Origin: Streptomyces morookaense
GTDB taxonomy: Bacteria > Actinomycetota > Actinomycetes > Streptomycetales > Streptomycetaceae
NCBI RefSeq assembly: GCF_013030945.1
Contig: NZ_JABBXF010000006.1
Span: 225,261-289,260, forward strand
Direction of reading: 5' to 3'
DNA length: 64,000 bases
Under the pieces are notes generated by a model. The model was not told where the DNA came from. It was given only the letters and a program-made list of their open reading frames with translations, and searched no databases. Positions 38,264 through 46,940 of this stretch are shown piece after piece (position 1 is the first letter of the stretch; each line of letters starts with the position of its first letter). The translations under genes and the position numbers were made by a program.

Positions 38264-38809
38264 ATGGCCATGACCAACGCGCGTGACGCCCTGCTGCAGC
38301 AGATCAAGGACAAGGCCGTCGTCCACGGCAAGGTGACCCTCTCCTCCGGCAAGGAGGCCGACTACTACATCGACCTGCGCCGGATCACCCTGGACGCCGA
38401 GGCCGCGCCCCTGGTCGGCCAGGTGATGCTGGACGCCACCGCCGATCTGGAGTTCGACGCGGTGGGCGGTCTCACGCTCGGCGCCGACCCGGTCGCCTCC
38501 GCGATGCTGCACGCCGCCGCCGCCCGCGGCCGCCGGCTGGACGCGTTCGTCGTGCGCAAGGCCCAGAAGACGCACGGCATGCAGCGCCGCATCGAGGGCC
38601 CGGACATCAAGGGCCGCCGCGTCCTGGTGGTCGAGGACACCTCGACCACCGGCGGTTCCCCGCTGACCGCCGTCGAGGCGGCCCGCGAGGCCGGTGCCGA
38701 GGTCGTGGCCGTGGCGACGATCGTCGACCGCGGTGCCGAGTCCGCGATCGAGGGCGCCGGGCTGCGCTACATCACCGGTTACACGCTGGGTGACCTGGAC
38801 CTCGCCTGA
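38264..38809 (+). CDS. pyrE: Orotate phosphoribosyltransferase
   Basis: A 181-residue enzyme making OMP from orotate and PRPP in de novo pyrimidine synthesis. VTLSSGKEADYYIDLRR (about 24-40) and the PRPP motif VLVVEDTSTTGGS (about 122-134) are diagnostic. Two starts are possible, ATG at 38264 and ATG at 38270; the second matches Streptomyces homologues better. It sits away from other pyr genes, with mutarotase before it and fba after it. Confidence 0.95.
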   Translation: MAMTNARDALLQQIKDKAVVHGKVTLSSGKEADYYIDLRRITLDAEAAPLVGQVMLDATADLEFDAVGGLTLGADPVASAMLHAAAARGRRLDAFVVRKAQKTHGMQRRIEGPDIKGRRVLVVEDTSTTGGSPLTAVEAAREAGAEVVAVATIVDRGAESAIEGAGLRYITGYTLGDLDLA

Positions 38810-38843
38810 CGTCGAACGTCACGCCCTGACGTCCCGCCCCGAC

Positions 38844-38857
38844 GTTTCACGTGAAAC
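38844..38857. promoter_or_regulatory. parS (ParB-binding) site
   Basis: GTTTCACGTGAAAC is a perfect 14-bp palindrome identical to the Streptomyces parS core. It lies in the intergenic gap between pyrE and fba. Streptomyces parS sites cluster near oriC, so this places the window in the origin-proximal core. Confidence 0.9.
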
Positions 38858-38914
38858 CATGGGGGCGACGATGACCGTCGCCCCCTTAACCGCAACACCC
38901 CAAGGAGCGGACAG

Positions 38915-39937
38915 ATGCCCATCGCAACCCCCGAGGTCTACAACGAGATGCTCGACCGGGCGAAGGCAGGCAAGTTCGCCTACCCGGCCATCAACGTGAC
39001 CTCGACCCAGACTCTGCACGCCGCCCTGCGCGGTTTCGCCGAGGCGGAGAGCGACGGCATCATCCAGATGTCCACCGGCGGCGCCGAGTTCCTGGGCGGC
39101 CAGTACAACAAGGACATGGTCTCGGGTGCCGTGGCGCTCGCCGAGTTCGCGCACGTCGTCGCCAAGAAGTACCCGGTGAACATCGCGCTGCACACCGACC
39201 ACTGCCCCAAGGACAAGCTGGACGGCTACGTCCGCCCGCTGATCGACCTCTCCGCGGAGCGCGTCGCCCGCGGCGAGAACCCGCTCTTCCAGTCCCACAT
39301 GTGGGACGGCTCGGCCGAGACCCTCGCCGACAACCTGGCCATCGGCCAGGAGCTGCTCGCCAAGGCCGCCGCCGCCAAGATCATCCTCGAGGTCGAGATC
39401 ACCCCGACCGGTGGCGAGGAGGACGGCGTCAGCCACGAGATCAACGACGAGCTCTACACCTCCGTCGAGGACGCCATCCGCACCGCCGAGGCCCTGGGCC
39501 TGGGCGAGAAGGGCCGTTACCTGCTGGCCGCCTCCTTCGGCAACGTCCACGGCGTCTACAAGCCGGGCAACGTCGTCCTCCGCCCCGAGCTGCTGAAGGA
39601 CCTGCAGCAGGGTGTCGCCGAGCGCTTCGGCAAGCAGGACCCGTTCGACTTCGTCTTCCACGGCGGCTCCGGCTCCACCGAGGAGGAGATCCGCACCGCG
39701 CTGGAGAACGGCGTCGTGAAGATGAACCTCGACACCGACACCCAGTACGCCTTCACCCGCCCGGTCGCGGCCCACATGTTCGCCAACTACGACGGCGTCC
39801 TGAAGGTCGACGGCGAGGTCGGCAACAAGAAGGCCTACGACCCGCGCACCTGGGGCAAGCTGGCCGAGGCGGGCATGGCCGCGCGCGTCACCGAGGCCTG
39901 CGCCAACCTGCGTTCGACCGGCACCAAGCTGAAGTAA
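38915..39937 (+). CDS. fba: Class II fructose-bisphosphate aldolase
   Basis: A 340-residue zinc-dependent aldolase cleaving fructose-1,6-bisphosphate into DHAP and G3P in glycolysis and gluconeogenesis. Zinc ligands are in HTDHCPKD (about 93-100), NVHGVYKPG and FHGGSGS; VEITPTGGEEDGV carries the catalytic region. CAAGGAGCGG precedes the start. Length is that of actinobacterial class IIA enzymes. A strong terminator follows, so it forms its own unit. Confidence 0.97.
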   Translation: MPIATPEVYNEMLDRAKAGKFAYPAINVTSTQTLHAALRGFAEAESDGIIQMSTGGAEFLGGQYNKDMVSGAVALAEFAHVVAKKYPVNIALHTDHCPKDKLDGYVRPLIDLSAERVARGENPLFQSHMWDGSAETLADNLAIGQELLAKAAAAKIILEVEITPTGGEEDGVSHEINDELYTSVEDAIRTAEALGLGEKGRYLLAASFGNVHGVYKPGNVVLRPELLKDLQQGVAERFGKQDPFDFVFHGGSGSTEEEIRTALENGVVKMNLDTDTQYAFTRPVAAHMFANYDGVLKVDGEVGNKKAYDPRTWGKLAEAGMAARVTEACANLRSTGTKLK

Positions 39938-39953
39938 CCCACAGCGGTTCCGG

Positions 39954-39990
39954 AAGGGGCCCGGTACGCGTACGGCGTACCGGGCCCCTT
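39954..39990 (+). terminator. Terminator after fba
   Basis: AAGGGGCCCGGTACGC pairs perfectly with GCGTACCGGGCCCCTT around a short loop, 17 bases after the stop codon. Confidence 0.8.
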
Positions 39991-40029
39991 CGCGTGGCCG
40001 GCCGGGCCGGGGCGCGGGATGATCCGGAC

Positions 40030-41517
40030 ATGGGCGAACCGCTCCCCGCAGTCCGGCTCGGCACCCGCGTGGGGCGCGCCGTCGTGCTGACCACCGTGCT
40101 CGGCTCCGGCATGGCCATGCTCGACAGCACCGTGGTCAACGTGGCGCTGCCGCACATCGGGCGGGACCTGCACGCGAGCCTCGCCGTGCTGCAGTGGACC
40201 GTCAACGCCTACATGCTCACCCTCGCCGGGCTGATCCTGCTGGGCGGGGCGCTGGGGGACCGGTTCGGGCGGCGCCGGGTGTTCGTCGTCGGAGTGGTGT
40301 GGTTCGCGCTCGCCTCGCTGCTGTGCGGGGTCGCCCCGGACGCCGGGGTGCTGATCGCGGCCCGTGCCCTGCAGGGCATCGGCGGGGCGCTGCTCACGCC
40401 GGGGTCGCTGGCGCTGATCCAGGCGGTCTTCCGGGAGGAGGACCGGGCCGCGGCCGTGGGCGCCTGGTCCGGGCTGGGCGGGGTGGCCGCGGCGGTCGGC
40501 CCGTTCGTGGGCGGCTGGCTGGTGGACGGGCCGGGCTGGCGCTGGGTCTTCCTGATCAACCTGCCGGTGGCGGCCGTGTGCGTGCCGGTCGCGCTGCGGT
40601 ACGTGCCCGAGACGCGGGCTCCCGGGGCCCGCGGCCGGTTCGACGTGCTCGGGGCGGCGCTGGGGGCGCTCGCGCTGGCCGGGGTGACGTACGCGCTGAT
40701 CGCGGCGCCGGAGAAGGGCGCGTCGGTGCAGGTCGTCGTGCCAGCCGTCGCCGGGCTGCTGCTGGGCGTCGCGTTCGTGTACGTGGAGTCGCGGCGGGCC
40801 GATCCGATGCTGCCGCCGGCCATCTTCTCGGTGCGGATGTTCTCGGCCGTCAACGGCGTCACCGTGTTCGTCTACGCGGCCTTCAGCGGCTTCTTCTTCC
40901 TCGCCGTGCTCCAGCTCCAGGTGGTCGCCGGCTGGTCCGCCCTGGAGGCGGGCACGGCGCTGCTGCCCACGACCGTGCTGATGCTGCTGCTGTCCGCCCG
41001 GTCCGGGAAGCTCGCGCAGGACATCGGCCCGCGCATCCCGCTGACCGTGGGGCCGCTGCTGTGCGCGGCGGGGATGCTGCTGATGACGCGGGCCGGGGCG
41101 GGGGCCGTGTACTGGCGGGACGTGCTGCCGGCGCTGGTGGTGCTCGGGCTGGGCATGGTGGTGCTGGTCGCACCGCTGACGTCCACCGTGCTGGCCTCGG
41201 TGGACGTGGGGCGGGCCGGACTGGCCAGCGGCATCAACAATGCGGCGGCGCGGGCCGCGGGGCTGATCGCGGTGGCGGCCCTTCCACTTGCCGCGGGCAT
41301 GGGGGCGGACACGTATCGGAACCCCGCGGCGTTCTCCAGCGCGTTCGGTACCGCGATGGTGTGGTGCGCCGGGGCGCTCGTGCTGGGCGCCGTGCTGGCG
41401 TGGGCCACCGTGCGGCCTGCGGCCGCGCCGGTTGCGGGGCCGGGGGAGCCGTGTCACCCCGAGTGCACGTATCACTGCGGGGTGGCCTCGCCGCCGTTGG
41501 ACCCCGGGGACGTATGA
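40030..41517 (+). CDS. MFS drug/metabolite exporter (DHA2, 14 TM)
   Basis: A 495-residue membrane exporter of the EmrB/QacA group. DHA2 motif C-like LGSGMAMLDSTVVNVALPHIG at the start, motif A LGDRFGRRRVFVVG, and GPFVGGWLVDGPGWRWVFLINLP. About 14 helices. It probably expels hydrophobic compounds with proton antiport. No regulator is adjacent. The ATG at 40030 lies just before the first helix. Confidence 0.9.
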   Translation: MGEPLPAVRLGTRVGRAVVLTTVLGSGMAMLDSTVVNVALPHIGRDLHASLAVLQWTVNAYMLTLAGLILLGGALGDRFGRRRVFVVGVVWFALASLLCGVAPDAGVLIAARALQGIGGALLTPGSLALIQAVFREEDRAAAVGAWSGLGGVAAAVGPFVGGWLVDGPGWRWVFLINLPVAAVCVPVALRYVPETRAPGARGRFDVLGAALGALALAGVTYALIAAPEKGASVQVVVPAVAGLLLGVAFVYVESRRADPMLPPAIFSVRMFSAVNGVTVFVYAAFSGFFFLAVLQLQVVAGWSALEAGTALLPTTVLMLLLSARSGKLAQDIGPRIPLTVGPLLCAAGMLLMTRAGAGAVYWRDVLPALVVLGLGMVVLVAPLTSTVLASVDVGRAGLASGINNAAARAAGLIAVAALPLAAGMGADTYRNPAAFSSAFGTAMVWCAGALVLGAVLAWATVRPAAAPVAGPGEPCHPECTYHCGVASPPLDPGDV

Positions 41518-41530
41518 GCCTGCGGGCCGG

Positions 41531-41574
41531 CTGTGGTTGCTCGCGCAGTTCCCCGCGCCCCTTCGGGGCGCGGC
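41531..41574. repeat. Dispersed palindromic repeat, copy 4 (best match)
   Basis: CTGTGGTTGCTCGCGCAG, then TTCCCCGCGCCCCTTCGGGG and CGCGGC. The longest uninterrupted copy in the window, 13 bases after the MFS gene stop codon, where it can work as its terminator. Confidence 0.8.
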
Positions 41575-41625
41575 ATACGGGCGCGGGGATACGGGGTGCG
41601 TACCCACTGCGGCAGACTGGAGGTC

Positions 41626-42039
41626 ATGGCCATTCACGAGAACCTGCTCGGGGGACCGCCCCCGACTCATCTGCCCGACGACCCCGAGCCGCGTGAGCTG
41701 CTCGCCTCCGGGGCCGCGCCTGCCGAGGTCGCCGCCAAGTACCCGGCGTCCTCGCTCGCCTGGGCGCAGCTCGCGGACGACGCGTTCGAGGCCGGCCGCA
41801 CCGTCGAGTCGTACGCCTACGCCCGCACCGGCTACCACCGCGGCCTCGACGCGCTGCGCCGCAGCGGCTGGAAGGGCCACGGCCCGGTGCCGTTCGAGCA
41901 CGAGCCCAACCGCGGCTTCCTGCGCGCCCTGCACGCCCTCGCGCGGGCCGCGCAGGCGATCGGCGAGCAGGAGGAGTACGAGCGCTGCTCGACGTTCCTG
42001 CGGGACAGCTCCCCGACGGCCGCCGACACCCTCGGCTGA
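41626..42039 (+). CDS. DUF3151 family protein
   Basis: A 137-residue soluble helical protein of the actinobacterial DUF3151 family (MAIHENLLGGPPPTHLP, KYPASSLAWAQLADDAF, YARTGYHRGLDALRR, GWKGHGPVPFEHEPNRGFLR in pieces, C-terminal EEYERCSTFLRDSSP). TPR-like helix pairs. Function unknown. AGGTC lies just before the ATG. It is 110 bases upstream of the kynurenine operon on the same strand. Confidence 0.85.
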   Translation: MAIHENLLGGPPPTHLPDDPEPRELLASGAAPAEVAAKYPASSLAWAQLADDAFEAGRTVESYAYARTGYHRGLDALRRSGWKGHGPVPFEHEPNRGFLRALHALARAAQAIGEQEEYERCSTFLRDSSPTAADTLG

Positions 42040-42148
42040 GCCGCCCTCCGCCGGCAAGGGGCCGCGTACGGCCCCTTGCCGCAGGGCTTCACCGGCACGG
42101 ATGATCCCGGCGTGACCACCCGGTGAACCCCCGCCAGTGGAGGGCGTC

Positions 42149-42967
42149 ATGACCCAGAACCGCACCCCAAATCTCGACTTCGCCGGCACCACCCCCTACG
42201 AGGACTACGTACGGGCCTCCGTGCTCAGCCGGCTCCAGGAACCCCTCTCCGACGACCCTGGGGAAATGGTCTTCCTCGTGACCACCCAGGTCATGGAGCT
42301 GTGGTTCACCGTCCTCGTGCACGAGTGGGAGACCGCCTCGCGCGCGCTGCGCCACGACGACCTGCCCGTGGCGATGGCGGCGCTCAAGCGCTCCACCTAC
42401 GAACTCGCCTCCCTCAACGCGTCCTGGGAACCGGTGGCGCATCTGACGCCGGCCCAGTTCAACTCCTACCGCTCCGCCCTGGGCGAGGCCTCCGGGTTCC
42501 AGTCGGCGATGCACCGGCGCATGGAGTTCCTGCTCGGCGACAAGTCGGCCTCCCTGCTCCTCCCGCACCGCGGCGCCCCGCACGTCCACGCCGAGCTGGA
42601 ACGGGCGTTGCACGCGCCGAGCCTCTACGACGAGGTGCTGCGGTACCTGGCCCGCCGGGGGCACGCGATACCCGTGTCCGTGCTCGGCCGGGACGTCTCC
42701 GAACGGTATGCGGGCGATCCCGCGGTGGAGCGGGTCTGGCAGCGCATCTATGCCGGTGACCAGGGCAGCGACGAGTGCCGCCTGGGCGAGGCGTTGACGG
42801 AGGTCGCGGAGCTGGTATGGCGCTGGCGCAACGACCATCTCGTCGCCACGAGAAGAGCGATGGGGGCGAAGAAGGGCACCGGGGGTTCGCCGGGGGTGGC
42901 CTGGCTGGAGAAGCGGGCCGCGAAGAGCGTCTTCCCCGAGCTGTGGACGGCGCGCAGCCGTGTCTGA
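42149..42967 (+). CDS. kynA: Tryptophan 2,3-dioxygenase
   Basis: A 272-residue haem enzyme that opens the indole ring of L-tryptophan to N-formylkynurenine. Family marks are TPYEDYVRASVLSRLQ, FLVTTQVMELWFTVLVHE (with the substrate region), SASFNS-like AQFNSYRSALGEASGFQS, and WRWRNDHLVATRRAMGAKKGTGGS in parts, whose His is the haem ligand. Length matches bacterial TDO. The start is the ATG at 42149, five bases after GGAGG. First of three overlapping genes of the kynurenine pathway. Confidence 0.95.
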   Translation: MTQNRTPNLDFAGTTPYEDYVRASVLSRLQEPLSDDPGEMVFLVTTQVMELWFTVLVHEWETASRALRHDDLPVAMAALKRSTYELASLNASWEPVAHLTPAQFNSYRSALGEASGFQSAMHRRMEFLLGDKSASLLLPHRGAPHVHAELERALHAPSLYDEVLRYLARRGHAIPVSVLGRDVSERYAGDPAVERVWQRIYAGDQGSDECRLGEALTEVAELVWRWRNDHLVATRRAMGAKKGTGGSPGVAWLEKRAAKSVFPELWTARSRV

Positions 42968-44153
42968 CCTGACGAGCGAGGCGGCTGCTCGCGACGCCGC
43001 GGACGAACTGCGCGCCAAGCGCGCCGAGTTCGTGCTGGACGACGGCACGGTCTACCTCGACGGCAACTCGCTGGGCGCGCTGCCCAGGGCCGTCCCCGCG
43101 CGCCTGGCGGACGTCGTCGAGCGGGAGTGGGGGCGGCTGCGCATCCGTTCCTGGGACGAGTCCGCCTGGTGGACCGCGCCCGAGCGGGTCGGCGACCGGA
43201 TCGGCCGGCTGGTCGGGGCCGCGCCCGGACAGGTGGTGGCGGGCGACTCGACAAGCGTCAACGTCTTCAAGGCGGTTGTGGCGGCGGTGCGCTGCGCGGC
43301 CGACGGGCGTGACGAAGTGCTCGTCGACGCGGCGACGTTCCCGACGGACGGGTACATCGCGGAGTCCGCGGCCCGGATGACGGGCTGCCGGATCCGGGCC
43401 GTGCCCGCCGCGGACCTGGCGGACGCCGCCGGGCCGCGCACGGCCGTCGTGCTGGTCAACCATGTCGACTACCGCACCGGGCGGCTGCACGACCTGCCCG
43501 GCACGACGGCCGCGGTCCGGGCCGCCGGGGCCCGCGTGGTGTGGGACCTGTGCCACAGCGCGGGCGCGCTGCCCGTCGAACTCGACGCGCACGGCGTGGA
43601 CTTCGCGGTCGGCTGCACGTACAAGTACCTCAACGGCGGCCCCGGCGCGCCCGCCTTCCTCTACGTGCGCTGGGACCTCCAGCCCCGCTTCGACTCGCCG
43701 CTGCCCGGCTGGAACTCCCACGCCGACCCCTTCGGCATGACCGCCGCCTACCGTCCTGCGGACGGCGCGGTCCGGGGCCGGGTCGGCACCCCGGAGATCC
43801 TCTCGCTGCTGGCGCTCGACGCGGCGCTGGACGTCTGGGACGGCGTGGACCTCGCCGCGGTCCGGGCGAAGAGCCTGGACCTGACGGACTTCTTCCTGCG
43901 CTGCGTGGCGGCGTACGCACCCGGTGCGGTGACGCCCGTGACGCCGGCGGCACATGGGGAGCGGGGCAGCCAGGTGTCCTTGCGGACGGCTTCGGGGGAG
44001 GGGCGGGGGCTCATGGCGGAGCTCGTGCGCCGGGGCGTGGTGGGCGACGTCCGCCCGCCCGACATCCTGCGCTTCGGCTTCGCGCCGCTGTACGTCGGCT
44101 TCGCCGACGCGGAGCGCGCGGCGCGGGTGCTGGGCGAGGTGGTGGGCGCGTGA
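42960..44153 (+). CDS. kynU: Kynureninase
   Basis: A 397-residue PLP enzyme that splits kynurenine into anthranilate and alanine. VYLDGNSLGALP (31-42), FPTDGYI, LVNHVDYRTG and WDLCHSAGALPVEL precede the PLP lysine K222 in CTYKYLNGGPG. It overlaps kynA by 8 bases and shares GTGA with the next gene. The product anthranilate can return to tryptophan synthesis or enter secondary metabolism. Confidence 0.95.
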   Translation: MSDLTSEAAARDAADELRAKRAEFVLDDGTVYLDGNSLGALPRAVPARLADVVEREWGRLRIRSWDESAWWTAPERVGDRIGRLVGAAPGQVVAGDSTSVNVFKAVVAAVRCAADGRDEVLVDAATFPTDGYIAESAARMTGCRIRAVPAADLADAAGPRTAVVLVNHVDYRTGRLHDLPGTTAAVRAAGARVVWDLCHSAGALPVELDAHGVDFAVGCTYKYLNGGPGAPAFLYVRWDLQPRFDSPLPGWNSHADPFGMTAAYRPADGAVRGRVGTPEILSLLALDAALDVWDGVDLAAVRAKSLDLTDFFLRCVAAYAPGAVTPVTPAAHGERGSQVSLRTASGEGRGLMAELVRRGVVGDVRPPDILRFGFAPLYVGFADAERAARVLGEVVGA

Positions 44154-44803
44154 CCGCGTACGGGCCGCACCCCAGCCAGGTGGTCGACTTCCACGGGCCC
44201 GCGGACGCGCCGGTCCGGGTGACGCTGCTGCACGGCGGCTACTGGCGCGAGCGCTACGACCGCACATACCTGGTCCCGCTGGCCCGGGCGCTCGCCGGGC
44301 CCGGTGCGAGGGTGGCGCTCGCGGAGTACCGCCGGGTGGGCGGGGGCGGGGGCTGGCCGGCGACGTTCGACGACGTCGCGCAGGTGGTGCGCTCCGCTTC
44401 GGGGGGCCGCCACGTCCTGCTCGGGCACTCCGCGGGCGGCCACCTCGCGCTGTGGGCGGCGGCGCGGCTGCCGGGGATCGACCACGTGGTGGCCGTGGCG
44501 CCGGTGGCGGACCTGGCCCGGGCGCGGGAGCTGGCGCTGAGCGACGGGGCCGTGGACGAACTGCTGGGCGGCCGCTACCGCCCGGAGGCGGATCCGATGC
44601 GGTTGCCGGCGCCGGAGTGCACCGTGACGCTGGTGCACGGCACGGCGGATACGGACGTTCCGGTGGAGCTGTCCCGGCGGTACGCACGCGCCGTACCGCA
44701 CGCGGTGCTGCGGGAGCTGGACGGGGTCGACCACTTCGCCCCCGTGACCCCGGGAACGGAGGCGTGCGAGACGGTCCTGAAGACGGTGCGGGGCGCCCCG
44801 TAA
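44150..44803 (+). CDS. kynB: Alpha/beta hydrolase, probable kynurenine formamidase
   Basis: A 217-residue hydrolase. HGGYW (28-32) is the oxyanion loop typical of the HGGYW-type formamidases, and the nucleophile is S94 in GHSAGG; the acid and base are in GTADTDVPVE and GVDHFAP. The GTG start overlaps the kynU stop, so it is tightly coupled. Position between enzymes that make and use kynurenine strongly supports N-formylkynurenine hydrolysis. This type is unrelated to the metal-dependent KynB of other bacteria, so the gene name denotes function only. Confidence 0.85.
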   Translation: MTAYGPHPSQVVDFHGPADAPVRVTLLHGGYWRERYDRTYLVPLARALAGPGARVALAEYRRVGGGGGWPATFDDVAQVVRSASGGRHVLLGHSAGGHLALWAAARLPGIDHVVAVAPVADLARARELALSDGAVDELLGGRYRPEADPMRLPAPECTVTLVHGTADTDVPVELSRRYARAVPHAVLRELDGVDHFAPVTPGTEACETVLKTVRGAP

Positions 44804-44890
44804 GGGGCGCGTGTAGTACTTGAGGCGGACCCCCGGAAATCCCCACTCGTACGGACGCCCAGCGCAGCGCACCCGCTTAGCGTTGAACGT

Positions 44891-46198
44891 GTGACCGACA
44901 CATTCCAGCCGAGCACCCGGAGCGAGGAGCTGCGCGTGGCGAAGACGCTCCTCCACCGTCTCCGGGAGGATCTCTTCACCGACGCCTTCGCCTTCCGTCC
45001 GCTCCCGCCGCTCCCCGCCGACCACCGGCTGGTGCGGACGCTGCCGCGCCGGGCCGCCCGGTACACGCGGTGGCTGCCGCACGCCGTCGTCGTGGGCTTC
45101 GCCCTCATGGTCATGCTGGCCACCACCGAGCACGCGGGCCTCGTCCCGGCGCTGTTCGTCGGTGTGCCGATCATGACGACCCTGGTCCGGCCGGTCGGCG
45201 CGTGGTGGCTGTCGTTCGGCGTGATGTTCCTCACCGGCATGGTGCTGCCGTTCGGTTCCAGCGTCTCGCCGTGGTCACCGGGCGGCTTCCTGCCGCACCT
45301 GGCGGTGATGGTGCTGGTGGCGCTGCGCACCCGGCCGCGCGTCGCGGCCGGGATGTGGCTGCTGACCGGGGCGCTGGCGGTGTTCCTCGGGGTGTTCCGG
45401 TCGTACGGGGCGCCCTACGGCGGCGAGCTGTTCCAGATGATGGCCTTCTCCGGCTTCGTGCTCTTCGCCGTGGTCGCCATACGGGGCCTGCGCGAGGGCA
45501 AGCAGCAGGTCGAGGCCCAGGCGGCCGTCACGGAGGCCGAGCGGTCGCGGCGGACGCTGCTGGAGGAGCGCACCACGATCGCCCGGGAGCTGCACGACGT
45601 GGTGGCCCACCACATGTCCGTGGTCGCCATCCAGGCCGAGGCCGCGCCGTACCGGGTGCAGGACACCCCGCCCGAGCTGGCGGCCGCGTTCCAGACCATC
45701 CGGGAGAACGCCGTGGCGGCCCTCACCGAGCTGCGCCGGGTGCTCGGCGTCGTCCGGTCCGAGGAGGGCCCGGACACCGCGCCCGAGGCGCCGCAGCCCA
45801 CGCTGGCCGACCTCGGCCTGCTGCTGGCCAATGTGCGGTCGGCCGGGCTGGAGGTCGAGCACGTGATCACGGGCGCGGTGCGGCCGCTGCCGCAGGGCGT
45901 GGAGCTGTCGGCGTACAGGATCGTGCAGGAGGCGCTCAGCAACGTCCTGCGCCATGCGCCGGGCGCGGCGGCGCGCGTGGAGGTCTCGTACGTCCTCGGC
46001 GGGCTCGGCCTGCGCATCGTCAACGGCCCGGCCGACCGCCTGGCCAAGCCCTCGCCGGGTGCGGGGCACGGGGTGCTGGGCATGCGCGAGCGGGTGGGCA
46101 TGCTCGGCGGCGGGATGACGGCGGGGGCGACGGGGGACGGCGGCTACGAGGTCGCCGCGTTCATCCCGGTCGCGGTGCACGGTGAGGATGCGGCATGA
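44891..46198 (+). CDS. Sensor histidine kinase (NarL/DesK-type)
   Basis: A 435-residue membrane kinase. About five or six helices between 62 and 198 form the sensor, with very short extracytoplasmic loops, suggesting it senses the membrane itself or a lipid-soluble signal. The HisKA_3 phospho-acceptor is H235 in ARELHDVVAHHMS, and the HATPase ends with GHGVLGMRERVGMLGGG. The GTG start at 44891 has no close GGAGG. It overlaps the response regulator as ATGA, a standard two-component pair. Confidence 0.9.
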   Translation: MTDTFQPSTRSEELRVAKTLLHRLREDLFTDAFAFRPLPPLPADHRLVRTLPRRAARYTRWLPHAVVVGFALMVMLATTEHAGLVPALFVGVPIMTTLVRPVGAWWLSFGVMFLTGMVLPFGSSVSPWSPGGFLPHLAVMVLVALRTRPRVAAGMWLLTGALAVFLGVFRSYGAPYGGELFQMMAFSGFVLFAVVAIRGLREGKQQVEAQAAVTEAERSRRTLLEERTTIARELHDVVAHHMSVVAIQAEAAPYRVQDTPPELAAAFQTIRENAVAALTELRRVLGVVRSEEGPDTAPEAPQPTLADLGLLLANVRSAGLEVEHVITGAVRPLPQGVELSAYRIVQEALSNVLRHAPGAAARVEVSYVLGGLGLRIVNGPADRLAKPSPGAGHGVLGMRERVGMLGGGMTAGATGDGGYEVAAFIPVAVHGEDAA

Positions 46199-46857
46199 CC
46201 ATCCGGGTACTGATCGTCGACGACCAGATGATGGTCCGCGAGGGCTTCTCCGTGCTGCTGAACGCGCAACCCGACATCGAGGTGGTCGGGGAGGCCGTCG
46301 ACGGGCGGGAGGCGGTCGCGAAGGTGGCCGAACTGGGGCCGGACGTCGTGCTGATGGACATCCGCATGCCCGGCATGAACGGGCTGGAGGCCACCCGCGA
46401 GATCGTCGCGGCGGACGGGGACGCGAAGGTGCTCGTGCTGACGACGTTCGACCTGGACGAGTACGTCTACCAGGCGCTGCGCGCCGGGGCGAGCGGCTTC
46501 CTGCTCAAGGACGCGTCGGCGCGGCAGCTGGCGGACGGGGTGCGGGTGGTCGCCGACGGGGAGGCGCTGCTCGCGCCGACGGTCACGAAGCGGCTGATCC
46601 AGGAGTTCTCGCGGCTGGGCGCCCCGAAGACGGCGCCCGCGCAGGAGCGCATCGGGGACCTCACGGAGCGGGAGACGGAGGTCCTGGTCCTGGTCGCCCA
46701 GGGGCGCTCGAACTCGGAGATCGCCGGGCATCTGGTCGTGGCGGAGTCGACCGTGAAGACGCACGTCAGCCGGATCCTGGTGAAACTGGGGCTGCGGGAC
46801 CGCACGCAGGCGGCGGTTTTCGCGTACGAGACGGGACTGGTGACGCCGGGGGGCTGA
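46195..46857 (+). CDS. LuxR/NarL-type response regulator
   Basis: A 220-residue regulator. In the receiver domain (1-120) D10 and the phosphorylation site D55 (VVLMDIRMPG) and the conserved lysine of LLKDAS are present. The C-terminal LuxR helix-turn-helix spans about 150-210 (LTERETEVLVLVAQGRSNSEIA, quoted in part; VVAESTVKTHVSRIL). Overlaps the kinase gene by 4 bases. Target genes are unknown; the unit follows the kynurenine operon closely, but no regulatory tie can be seen. Confidence 0.92.
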   Translation: MTIRVLIVDDQMMVREGFSVLLNAQPDIEVVGEAVDGREAVAKVAELGPDVVLMDIRMPGMNGLEATREIVAADGDAKVLVLTTFDLDEYVYQALRAGASGFLLKDASARQLADGVRVVADGEALLAPTVTKRLIQEFSRLGAPKTAPAQERIGDLTERETEVLVLVAQGRSNSEIAGHLVVAESTVKTHVSRILVKLGLRDRTQAAVFAYETGLVTPGG

Positions 46858-46880
46858 CCGCCGGTTCGGCCGTTCTCCGG

Positions 46881-46940
46881 GTGCGGGTTCGTTGTGGTTG
46901 CTCGCGCAGTTCCTCCCCCAGCGCCCCTTACGGGGCCCTC
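46881..46940. repeat. Dispersed palindromic repeat, copy 5 (variant)
   Basis: GTTGTGGTTGCTCGCGCAG, then TTCCTCCCCCAGCGCCCC and TTACGGGGCC. It combines the start of copy 4 with the CTCCCCCAGC part seen in copy 3. It lies between two convergent genes. Confidence 0.7.

Noticed and set aside
42149..44803. Kynurenine genes as part of an actinomycin or daptomycin-type cluster
   Set aside because: No peptide synthetase, methyltransferase or hydroxylase gene is nearby; flanks are housekeeping genes.
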